A stretch of DNA of 64,000 nucleotides from Ascaris suum (lineage: Eukaryota; Nematoda; Chromadorea; Rhabditida; Ascarididae). The notes beneath the pieces were generated by a model, which worked only from the letters and a program-made list of their open reading frames with translations, was not told the origin of the DNA and did not search any database. Location of the stretch: the NCBI GenBank assembly GCA_013433145.1, contig CM024178.1, positions 8,169,260-8,233,259 of the forward strand. Direction: 5' to 3'. Shown here piece by piece: positions 12,601 through 32,964 of the stretch. Position numbers and translations under genes: made by a program. The number at the start of each line of letters is the position of its first letter. The first letter of the stretch is position 1.

Positions 12601-15600
12601 CGAAATTGCTCAGCAACGTGAAAAAAGAAAAAGCTATTGAAAATGTCAGTAAACAAGCAGGTAATTGTTATTGTTCTCAATTTGAATGCCTATTTTTCTA
12701 TGAGCGGAAATTGATTTCGTTATTTCTCACGAAAAATATCATATAGAATCTTGACGCTTCTATTGATCCTTTAAATTGCGCTGGCCGTGACAGTATGACA
12801 AGATTCCGTAATTAAGGTTTTGTTGCTTCTACTAGCAAAATGAGGACTATTTTCTCTTTGAAAGCTCCATTTTATGAGGGGGCGAAATAATGCACGTAAG
12901 AGGAAAAGGGGTGGGACAATACGGTTTAGAGTGGAAAATCTTTACAGCGATTCATGTGAAATCATTTTTTTTTTCTGAAAGTTTAACAAAGCGACAATAG
13001 AAATTAACTCCAAATGTCTTTTTTTAAAGCAAGTCGAGTTAGCATGAAAAATTATTGATGCATCTTCAATGAAAATTCTTTTATTTCATTGCGATCAAAT
13101 AAATCAATAATCGATCACTGAAGTTGGATCTAATTTCGGATAATGAGCCGAAGAATTTTTTTCAACAATCGATTCGAAAGCATATTCGTAGAAACTTTTG
13201 AAGAGCTAGATATAAGGTCCCAGATTTCACTTCATCAACTCCACGATCGATGAGGATTTGTTCCATTCATATTCCCTCCGTATACTATGATGATTGAACT
13301 TATTGCGTTCACAATGAATGCAAAGTCAGGTTTTGCTTTTTGTTTGATATGTTACTACTATGACGCAGTAAACAATTCATCCAAATAGCTGTCGGATGCC
13401 GCTTTAATTTCCTCATATCATAATTTAGCTCGAGATGATCGGATTCCAAAAAAAAAATTGAAAGTAGTCAACAACATAGGAGATGTGGGAGAGATGTGAT
13501 ATGTTGATGGTCGTAAAATAGATAGCTGGTCTATGTAATACAGAAGTTAGCAACCAGAAAATTGTATCAGATATTCCATGACTTAAATGATTTGTAATTT
13601 CGTCTGTTCTTTTATTATGCATTCTTTATCATTGATATTTTACCTATCTCAATAAATAATTCATATATAAATGTGGATTGTATATGTCTATTTGCATCAC
13701 CTGCTTTATCTGTATAGATATATAGATAATATTAATCACTAATGTATATTTTCCAGTATTTCAAGACTTTGTTTGACGAAATGGCTTCGAATGTTTTGAT
13801 ATCCTTTGATAAGGCAGTTCTTTTTTTAAAGACCCCTTTATGGTGTATTTCTTAATCAAGATATATTGATATAATAATGCTCGATGCTCAGGCGCATACA
13901 TGATCACGAACGGCATAGTGCATCCTTAAATTTCATTATACAGTGCATAATTTCATCATTGTTGTTGGACCTCATTAGAAAGGATGAACGACATGCGAAT
14001 AAGTTTTGAACCTATCATGTTTTTACCCTCGGGGAATTTGGAAAAATATGATACGCAACGATGAGACGAGAATCCTTCTATAGCTGAAAGAGTGAAGTGA
14101 AACGGCATTCACTGAAAACACTCTCGAATTACGCCTTCATATATGTGAGGCTTTATGGCCCTAACGACTGCACTGGTACTTCAACGCCGATGGCATACAC
14201 ATCGAGCAACTCTAAAAGTTGCATTTCTATGAATTTCTTCGTCGGTTTTTTTTCTCATTGAAATAAAGCTTTTTTTAAAAAATTTTCAAGCACTTGAGAG
14301 ATCGCAATTCAAGCATTTTACCTACCCTAATAACCATTGCATTATCCTTTTCGCTTTTCATCGCGATATTCGAGGCAATCTTCATGATAGCCAAATTATG
14401 CGGAGTGCAATTATTCTACTATTATTTCGCTAATGACAGCTGGCTTATCGGTCGCTTTGCATTGTCCAATGCTTTCTACCCGTTTCTGCCAGATGGTGCA
14501 TTTAATTTGCTTCGACTAATCACTTTACCATATACGTTTGTTTTTTTTTTGTTTAACTGAAAATATTATTATCTCGAAAGGTTTTCAGTTGCCATAATGT
14601 GAGGCTTTTATCTCATCGTTACGGTAATTAGCTTTGAGATTTAATGATTTTTTCACGCTCCTTATGATATTGCACATGAAATTAACGTAAAATAGTGGAG
14701 GCAAGTTTATGGACTTTTTGGTTATTTTATTTGTTCATCAATGCGCATAATACTTGTTCTTTCAATTCGTTATTCTGATATTTCCTAACTTTCCTTCAAA
14801 TTTGCTGCATTCGTATATTTCATTTCTTTCTTTATTCCATGTAATGCTAAAGTGATGCAATCAATGAATGCATAATAGCAATTGTGCAAAGGGATTTTTT
14901 TTAAAGAACAAGTTGAAACGAAGATTGCCATTTTGCTGCAAATAATGTAAATTATCGGCGATCTAAGAAACAGTACTTAAGCTCTCTTAAATTCTTTTGT
15001 AAATTTAATTTGCAACCTGTTTGCAATTTGCAAGTATGCAAAATGAAATTCTCCGCTATTTTCTTTTTCGTTCTGAAGGACGACACAGTTGTCATTTGAA
15101 TTTAAATATACGTTTAAAACGTTTTTGAAAATATTAATCTTTTGAATGTCGTTATAAATATGAAATTATTATCGTTATAAATATAGACATGAATATCATT
15201 ATAAATAAACGAGAAAAAAAAAAACGTTTAAAAATTTTTTATTATATCGTTAGAGAGAAATATCTATGGGATTTCTGGAGAAAAATGAAATACTTGAAAG
15301 GAATTAAACCAACTGATTAATGGGAAATCCCTTACTCCATTGATGATCAATTCTATTCTGTGTATTAATAAAAGCAACGATTAAAATCTCTCTACTCTTA
15401 GCGAAGAAACATTCAAATAATGCTGCTTTAGAAAATATAGCGCAGCTGATGCAAAAAAAATTCTTTTTTTTTTGAGGTTGGTGGTAATACATGAAGATGA
15501 ATGCTACTAATTTAAAGCCGAAAAAAAAATAGCTGCTGCAATCTGTAATGTTCTTGGAACTTAAGCTAAAAAAAATCGACAACTACATAAGTGGTTATTC

Positions 15601-18600
15601 TCATCGAAAGTCATATTGAAATCACGAGTATCGAGGAAAGAAATTAGCTCTACACATGTGTACTTTTGGCATAGCCTAATCGCCTGAGATAATGAATTTT
15701 TCATTGATTTGAGCATAAAATTTCGCCTCTTTTAAGCAATTGCTGCTGTGATTTCGTCGTACGAACAAAAATATTTCATGGTATGGAAAATCTGATCAAA
15801 AGCATTTAGAGGAAAATGAACTGGTAGCTACGAACTAACAAAAATGAGTAATCAAAAAAGAATTGGAAAAAAATGAATAGATAAAGGTAATTGATAAGAC
15901 TAAACTGATAAAAATGTTGAACTAAATATTGATCGATAAATCGACAAATCGATAAACATGAATTGATAAATTTAACAGGCAAGAGTAAATAATATCTACA
16001 CGCGTATACAACATAAAGAGATCCATGGCGAAAATGTCGAATATGATTGCATCTCGTAACTCATTTATTCATGCGAAAGCGAATGTCGCCTCTGTGATAA
16101 GTACTTCAATTCAAACTCTCTTCTTTCTCTTTTCTTTGGGGGAATACTGCAAAATTTCTTCTACTCAAGCCAATGAAAAATTTTTTAACCTCACAATAGA
16201 GCACCTCTTTTTTTACCTTCACTGAATATCAAGAGTCAACTATGGTTAATAATCCTGGATTTCTAGCTACTAGAACAGGTAAATGACAGGTATTACATTT
16301 TGCGTATAAGAATTGATTGCATTACTGGTAGCAATTTAGTAACAATAAAATATATGATACATATATGAAATATATGATCAATAAGATCATTAATATTTTG
16401 CAGTAAATTCGCTGATTTTTGCTACAATATTTGATACTGTAATTCATTTCCATTTGCATTCGAATTTGCTTTCTACGAAAATTGCATGATGCGTTTTTTT
16501 TTTTGGAAATCTGCGATTGCGAAATGCATTATGGCAACTATTTCTCCAAGTTTATCATACGTATATATGTGTTTACGTTTAATTTTCGGCTCCTATGCGT
16601 TAACGTTAAAAAAACCTACCAGGTGTAGCTAATATCACACGAGGCCCCATAAGACAATTTTTTCACTCTATGCATCATAATTCAAGGAATAATAGAAACC
16701 TAACTATTCCAAGTGGCTGCAATGCAATGTGCATTTTGCAATTGCTCAAATCGCAAAGCATACAAATCCTTTTTTTTGAAAAATTGTTTTGAGACAATGA
16801 TTCAGCCGAAATCTGTTCGCCTGATTGCGTATATATTGTTTTTTTTTGATAACTAATGGAATTAATAAATGTAATTGGTGGAATTGAGAAAGCACATATT
16901 GCGCCCACTTATTTAGTGTGCTATTCCATTTATTAATGTTTGCGCATTTTATAATGTATTATTATTGTTTGAGTTAATCGAGAGTGTAGTTTTAAAATGA
17001 GCGATCATTGTATAATCATATTCTTCATTCATTTGAAATTTGCATATAATATTTTCTTCGTTTTTTACATATTTTTAGTTACAAAAAATTTACATATTTT
17101 TTAGTCATTCAAAATAACCGACTAATTCCTCACATGCATAATGTTAAAATAAATAGTTTTTCTCTGAGTTGTTTTCTACGATATTAAAAAAATCACTTGC
17201 ATTTTTGTTTGAATATTTTAGCAGAATAGAGCGCCATTTTTATCGCTAACAGTATAAAGAAAAAGCTCAATTATTTTGCCTGCTTCAAGCAATCATCTGT
17301 ACTGAGAGGAAAATTTACCGTGCCACTTAGACAATTGCTTCATCACTGATAGCCTCAAACTTGATGATTAAACTTGCTGTTATATAACGCATACCAACGA
17401 GATACTAGCCTGAAGAAAAAGACGAAAATGCTTAGCATTAGATAGTTTATTGAACGTTTGTTGAGCATTTTTTCTTCTCTTTTTTTTCTCATCAAGGAGC
17501 TTTTTAATTCAATCTATACAGATCTAGTGAGTACTAAGTTATTGACAATTTTTGGATTTCGATTCAATTTCCTATTAATTTGCATCTTAGCATGTTCTCG
17601 AATCCATCAAGTTCAATTTCATCATTTAATTCAATTACCTAAAGTGTTGCACGGGTAGCCGATAGCTACCTTTGCTATGCGTACTTAATTGATCATTGAA
17701 ATGAATTTAAATTCATATGAAAAACTAAACAGAATTTTTAATTTTTTTTTAACTGTCAAATATTTCCAACAATTGTTTTTTAAACTTTATAGAATTCCTA
17801 ATCTAAAGACTATTCTCGTATCTCGGTCAACAAATTCTGTTTGATTTTTTCGAATATCCTGAAGTAACCTTTTCCCTTATATGCTTCATTTTAAAATAAA
17901 AAAAGTAGTACAGAGATCACCTAGACTGATAAATTCGGATATCGATTTTTTAATGATCTGTCTAATCAATCTTCATAAGTTCGAATAAGGTGTACAACAA
18001 TAACAGCTGCTCACCAGAGTCAACTGTTTCTTTTGTTGTTGAGGTTAACACTTAAGTGTATTTTTGGTCCTATATCTATGAGATAATACAATGCTGATAA
18101 GCTTATTTAATTTTCAAAATTTGGCTAAATTTTTTTTTCACGCGATGATTATTTCCGTTCAATGTTCATCGTTTTAAATTATGTTGTTATTTATTTACGA
18201 ACATCCATAAAAATTTTTCCCCGTATAATTTTTCTTGTAATTTAATATTTAGAGCGCTTTCAAGAGTATTTTTTTTTTTGATTGCCACTAAAGTTTCTAA
18301 AAATGCGCCTCGATCAATCGAATGGTTGGACTCGTTTTGAGTTAGTTTAGGCATGTAGCGCTTTTTTCACTATCAATATTGTGCCTATTTTCACTAATTT
18401 TTACTAATTCCGTCATAGATTATTCTGTGTTAAAAGTTCTAGGAAATTACCATTCAATTTAATTTTCAATTCAAGAATGCAGTGAATTTTGTGGATGGAA
18501 TATTGGTGAAATGAATCAATGTTAGGCTATTTAGTACTGCAATTATATGATAGATTGTTCATTGACTTCTTTAATGTATGCACCATGATGATATCCAATA

Positions 18601-18766
18601 CATCCAATACTCATTTCTCGACCTGAGGACCAATCTCTTTCTATCAGTTGTCATTAACCTAGGGTAATTGTTTGCTGTCTTCGAAACGAAGATAATCGCT
18701 TATCGGCATTTGCTAATAGCGCTATATACGATTACGTTATCGATGCGTTAACGCTGATAAAGGGGT

Positions 18767-18784
18767 GGGGGGGGGGGGGGGGGG
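18767..18784 (+). repeat. G18 homopolymer
   Basis: Eighteen consecutive G, preceded by GGGGT. Comparable runs lie at 36937-36950 (G14) and 55564-55580 (C17). Their lengths may be uncertain in the assembly. Confidence 0.9.
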
Positions 18785-20006
18785 ATGTTCTTCTTTAACG
18801 CTTCTCATTAACTTTCCTTGAAGAGGGGCCCCTCGTAAAAAGCAGTTGGCGTTGTTATCGCAACAACGATTAGTCGTATTTTCAAGCAACGCTCATCGTT
18901 GTTAGAGCCCATAAATAACTGAAGTTTATTGCATGCTACGATAATCTAGAAATGAGCTTTTCTAAGCTTCTCTTCATAGTCATTGTTCGACGTTTGAATG
19001 CCGCTGTTGATAAATCAACTTGCAAATATCGGCGACTCTTTTTTTTTTGAAATATTCTTGTGAAACAACTTGTGTTATTCGTCGATAATTAGATTCACCT
19101 GAATGGTTTAGGAAATAAAACATACTAAATGAATATATTTTATTTCACATGAATATATCGTAATTGAAATTCACATGAATTTATGTAAATATGCACAAAT
19201 TATAAAAATCGCCAAAATTCACATATGACGTAAAAAATTATGTGTTTTATTTCTATACATTACATTTTCTTACATTTAATATTTTTTTTTATTTGTTATA
19301 ATATAATGGATGATTTTTTTTATTTAGTAAAATAAAAGAGATAAGTAAAAACAAATCATTTTATTTACATAGCGATAAATTTTTAACTCTTCTAATTAAT
19401 AAATATTCTAAAGTAATCTTTCATTGTCGCTTCTTTTTATTTGAATATCGCAAGCATATTAATCATTATGGGTGTAAGAAATCTGCTAGTAATATGGATA
19501 TTTAACGCATAGAAATTTCTCTCGTTACTTATTGAGGGAATCATAAATGAAACATAGTTAACTCGTTCGAATTAAAAAGTTTTTTCTCAAGGTGAAGAAT
19601 AATCTGTACAATTATACAACTCTACCATTGGATCATCATAAACGCGATCCTGATAATATTTAAAATTATCTGTTTCGAAAGCTTCAAATAAGAGGCTACT
19701 GAAACTGGACTAATTATATACGATAAGTTGACCACTATAACAGTACACTAGAGCTGCCTATATATTTTCGATTTTTGTTGTTAGTTTCGGATAATTCTTT
19801 GTTAAAATTTCACACAATAAATAAATTTTTCTTGGCGTTCATTTGATAGTTCATCTTTAAACGAAAGTTTCTGGAATGAAAAGAATTATTTTCACGCCTA
19901 TTCTACCTCATTCGATATTCGTTCCTTACTTCTCTTTTTTTCTCCCAACAGCTTCTTTTTCACTTATACATTTCAATGGAAGTTTCGTAGTATTAACTAC
20001 TGTACT

Positions 20007-20130
20007 CATTAAATATTGGCCCAAAACAGGGCCCCCCCCCCAAAAAAAAACAGCTCTTTTTCACTAAATATTGCCGAAAAACTATAAAAAAAGATCCCCC
20101 CCCCCCCGCCCTTCTAAAAAAATTAAATTT
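20007..20130 (+). repeat. Imperfect duplication carrying poly(C)-poly(A) tracts
   Basis: ATTAAATATTGGCCCAAAAC ahead of a C run (20032-20041) resembles CACTAAATATTGCCGAAAAA ahead of a second C run (20096-20107). The two copies are about 60 bases apart, with A-rich DNA between. Confidence 0.5.
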
Positions 20131-20730
20131 TCATTAAGCAGAAAAAATCCATCCGTTTTACTAAATGATATTTCAAGTCATTTAATGTAATGGAAAGTGC
20201 TGCGAACTTGAGAAGTTGATGTAGATTAATCATGTGACATCAGATTTTAGGTTTTGTATTTGATGACTAAAGTGCTCAAATCATTCGATTTATTGTATTT
20301 AAAATTAATATTGAAATAATGAAAACATATGCATTTGACAATAGAATTAATTCACATAATTCGGGACTATTTTTATGGAAATTTTTTCGCATTTTTCAAA
20401 TTTCTAGCGAAATTTGAAAAATGAATTCCATCGGACAATGAAATTATTGACACAACCGAGGAATATTGTTGTAAAAAAAAAACAAAAAAAATATTTTTGT
20501 TGTAAAAACTTTCCCACTCATAAAAATTGCCAATGAAATAGTAAAATTGTTTACATAAAGCATTGAAATTATTTATTATTGTTAGAGAAATTTTCTCCGT
20601 CATAAATATAGGGCGATATTCGTTTTTGTTCGATTTTTATTTTATTTTTCAATTCCCCTAATTATGTGGAAAATAATTTTTTTTTTTAGAATTTTCAAAA
20701 ATGAATGTTGGTTAATATTAGCGTAACGAG

Positions 20731-29499
<8,769 letters not shown>

Positions 29500-29908
29500 A
29501 TTGGAAAGTCTCTGCTCTCCTATATGAAGAAATTTTTCAACATATTAAGCGTATATCTGTTGAAACTTCTCGAAACTTTCCCACATATCTAAAGCATTAA
29601 ATAATTCGTCGATACATTAATTTGCTTCGATAACTGCAAAATAGAAATGACGACGAGACAGACGACATGGGATGATGACGCGAATGTCAAATGAAATTTT
29701 TCAAGTGGGTACTAGAAATTCGTCTGTTAATGAAAGTTGAAATTTCAATCAAGGCATATGAAATTTTTTCCATTTTTTGCGTTGTTAGCAATACTCATTG
29801 ATTACTCAATTTCAAGAAATCTCTTCTAGAATTTTTCAAATCTTATCCTCTTTTACACATTAAATTTTTCCTAAAGATAAAAAAAAAACTCGAAAATATA
29901 TTCTGAAA

Positions 29909-29935
29909 AATAAATTGAATTCGAAAATAAATAAA
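29909..29935 (+). terminator. Candidate poly(A) signals of the receptor gene
   Basis: AATAAA hexamers occur at 29909-29914, 29926-29931 and 29930-29935, about 410-435 bases after the TAA stop at 29497-29499. In DNA this A-rich such hexamers arise often by chance, so this is a position-based suggestion only. Confidence 0.3.
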
Positions 29936-32114
29936 AATCTATCGTACTTGATAGAAAGGTGTATGTGATGATTAGGTGTAAAATAAAAGAACGATGATCG
30001 TACTTTATAAAATTTTTAATGGAGTTAATAGAATATATAATTACTTCGTCGAATATAAAGTACTTTATAAAACTTTTAATGGGAATTAATAGAATATATA
30101 ATTACTTCGTCGAATATAAAGTAATAAAAATTTTGCACTCATTAACTTTTAGTGACCTCCATGAAAAATTTTATATTTGCATTAAATGTTCTCATCAACG
30201 TAGACTGATTCTACCGCTCTTCACACTTTGCACTGTTTTCAAACTTAATGCGCTCAATATTCTATGTATTTTTGAAATGCATTTCATAATGTTTCAACGA
30301 TATTTTAGCATAATTGACGCTGAAAAGCGTTGCCTCCTATTTCTGAAATAGATATTAGAAAGGCAGGGAAAATTTTTGCGGAAACGTTCCGCAATAAAGC
30401 AATGGGTGATCCTATTATCCAGATTGTGATCTCACAAGGGAATAATTCATTAACACTGAACTGTTTTTTTTTTTCACTTTTTTTTTCCTTCTTCATCTAT
30501 GACAACACTACAGAGAGGGCGAAAATGTTGTTGTTTGATGATGTGAACTGACCTTTTTTTTCAAAAAAAGGCGTTGATGTATTTGACACGGAAATGGTTG
30601 TGAAACTAAGCAGGTTCAAAGGGGAACGGCGGAGGATTCACAAAGGTTCTGCAGCGACCGTTCAGTTGGGGAAGGAAAGAGAGATAGGGGATGGATGAGA
30701 TAAAGAGTGTGGACCATTTGTGGACTGCAAACGAGTATAAGCATATTTCAAGATGAAATCCCTTTTGATAGAGGAAATATTCATTTGATTCGATTTTCTG
30801 AAAGGAAACAAACGAATATGAGAAACCTGATTTAAAGGCAGACTATCAAAAAATTGCGCTGAAATAGCGACCAAATACATAGAGTACCAAAGAGTGGTGA
30901 CGCCATAGATATTTTTGCAGCTTTGCTTATCGAGTCAGCCGATTTTATACACTGCCAACAAATAATAAATAAATATTACGTTCGTATTTTCATCTATGAG
31001 GCTTCAGATAAATAACTTCCAAAAAAATTTATCTTCCGATCTTAACTAATTTAACATGCCAACCGACGCAAACTGCTCTATAAATGTGCAAATGTTTCGA
31101 TCCCTGTAATTTTTCCACTGTTGATAGGTGAACCCTAAAGATTGTGCAAACGTTTATTATAGTTGCCATATCATGCCGACCATATCGATCAAATTTCATC
31201 ATCACCAAATTTGACGGGTACACTATGTCAAGGTGTAAGTATATGCGCATCTAGTATTCGCTCCGAGAGCTCAGTTCATGAACCTCTGAAAGCAGGCAAA
31301 ACCCAAGGCGGTACTATAATAAAGTGAGCGCTGAGATGGTCACCTTTATATCAACGATCATTCATGTTCGTTGATCATCGCGAAAAGATATCAAAGATAT
31401 TTATAAATGCAAAAAAATTGCATGTCTTTTACATCGATCGGATTTTTATTTTATTTTGTAGGAAGTCATCATAACGAGATTAATCAAAATATAAAAGCAA
31501 CATTATTTTTCTTATCTACACTTCTTGACAAGTTATGAATCTATTACATGTTGATAAGTTATGAGCTATGCCAGTCAGACGAGTTAAATATAAAGGTGTA
31601 TATCGTGCCGACTGCTATGACACTTTTCGTCATTTGTCTTTCTTTTTTTTGAATTTTTAACCCTTTCACAGCCTTTTACTTAGTCAACCGTTCTTGTATT
31701 TTCATTTTGGAATCATTTTCGTTTTTATTCACCTTTCCCATCGCAGTGCCTTTCCATTTTCTAATTAAATATTGTCATTTTTATCAATAATCTATTTCGA
31801 GCGTCATCATTATTTAAGGTACTTCTGAGGGGAAGTAAAATTCTCACAGGCAATTAATTTTATGCAAATCTTTTGAAATTTCGTAAGTTGCTACTGTTAT
31901 TCAGGTTTGCATAACCGTTATCATTACTATTATCGGATAAATTTAAATCTATTAAATCAAATCAAAGATCAAACCGATATATGAAAGATATCAAATCGAT
32001 ACTCATTAACCTATACCGCGAAAGCGGAATCTAGGGGTGGCAGCATTCAAGAAATTTCTATAGCCATATCAAAACAAATCGCTGTTTTCGTTTTTCTTTT
32101 TTGAAAACTAGCGC
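29936..32114. other. Intergenic region after the receptor gene
   Basis: Contains the 60/61-bp duplication at 30001 and a short hairpin (ATCAACGA/TCGTTGAT near 31353-31378). A minus frame at 31250-31029 is open for 73 codons but unrecognised. Confidence 0.5.
30001..30121. repeat. Two-copy tandem duplication, 60 and 61 bp
   Basis: 30001-30060 and 30061-30121 both begin TACTTTATAA and end CGTCGAATATAAAG. They differ only by a T-to-C change near position 13 and by GGAGTT versus GGGAATT, so the duplication is recent. Confidence 0.95.
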
Positions 32115-32796
32115 GTGTTACACTTGTTCACGTGTAACGCTTTTCCACATCCTGCGCGAAGTATTTTGCAAATAACCGGATCAAAATTCGTCCATAGGGG
32201 GTCGAGATACGACATAGGAGAAATCAGGGACGCGCACAACAACACACGCACCGCTGCGCCACGAACCCGCATCTTTTCTCACAGACCACATCACTCACCA
32301 AGTCAAAGAAAGGGATCAGGCCAAGTAATACACAACAGACTCTCGCCTTCGGTGCTCGGAAAGACTGAAGACGAAGATATGGATAACGGACTCGCGCCTT
32401 CAGCGCGATAACATAAACGAGACGGTAAAGTAGCTGACGATCTTCTGTATTAAATGGATTCCCGTAATCTTTCTAAACGTTCATAAGAAATTTAACATCA
32501 TTGGAGGAAGCATTGATGCACAAGGGGCGCTAAGGCTCCCGTTGAACCTCCTGCATTCCTCCTCTGCAGTTGGTGATAGGGAAGAGAGTAAAATCGTTTC
32601 TGTGGCGCTCTCTTGTTTGCTTCAATTTAATCGCGCAATGTTATCACCAAAAATTACGGAAAAACTGGCCACCACACGTTATGGATCTTTACAAAGGATT
32701 TGCCTGGCGCCCCGAATGGCACAATATTTTCCGGAAAGATTTCCAATTCAGTACTGTTTCTTCACTTTGCATGTAGCCGACACGTGCGCCACATGA
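32115..32796 (+). other. Higher-GC stretch with two unassigned open frames
   Basis: Frames at 32115-32411 (98 codons) and 32570-32776 (68 codons, KNWPPHVMDLYKGFAWRPEW) stand out from the AT-rich background. Within the first, ACTCTCGCCTTCGGTGCTCGG and ACTCGCGCCTTCAGCGCG are diverged copies about 60 bases apart. A near-palindrome GTTACAC...GTGTAAC lies near 32117-32140. It could be mobile-element debris or an exon; unrecognised. Confidence 0.3.
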
Positions 32797-32814
32797 TTGC
32801 ACAGGTATGCAAAA

Positions 32815-32935
32815 ATTGAAGGCAGATGAAAGTAGATGAAAATATAAAGATAGATCAGAGTATCAAAGTAGATCAAAATGTGAACATAGATCAAAGTACA
32901 TCAAAGTAGAAAAAAATCTGAAGGCAGTATTCGTG
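32815..32935 (-). repeat. Same minisatellite in inverted orientation
   Basis: This stretch (for example AGTAGATCAAAATGTGAAC) is the reverse complement of the unit that fills 32965-35865. About 30 bases of non-repeat or ambiguous sequence separate the two orientations, so the junction is a potential long, imperfect hairpin. Confidence 0.85.
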
Positions 32936-32964
32936 GAGCTTGAAAAAAGTGAACATCAAAACAT

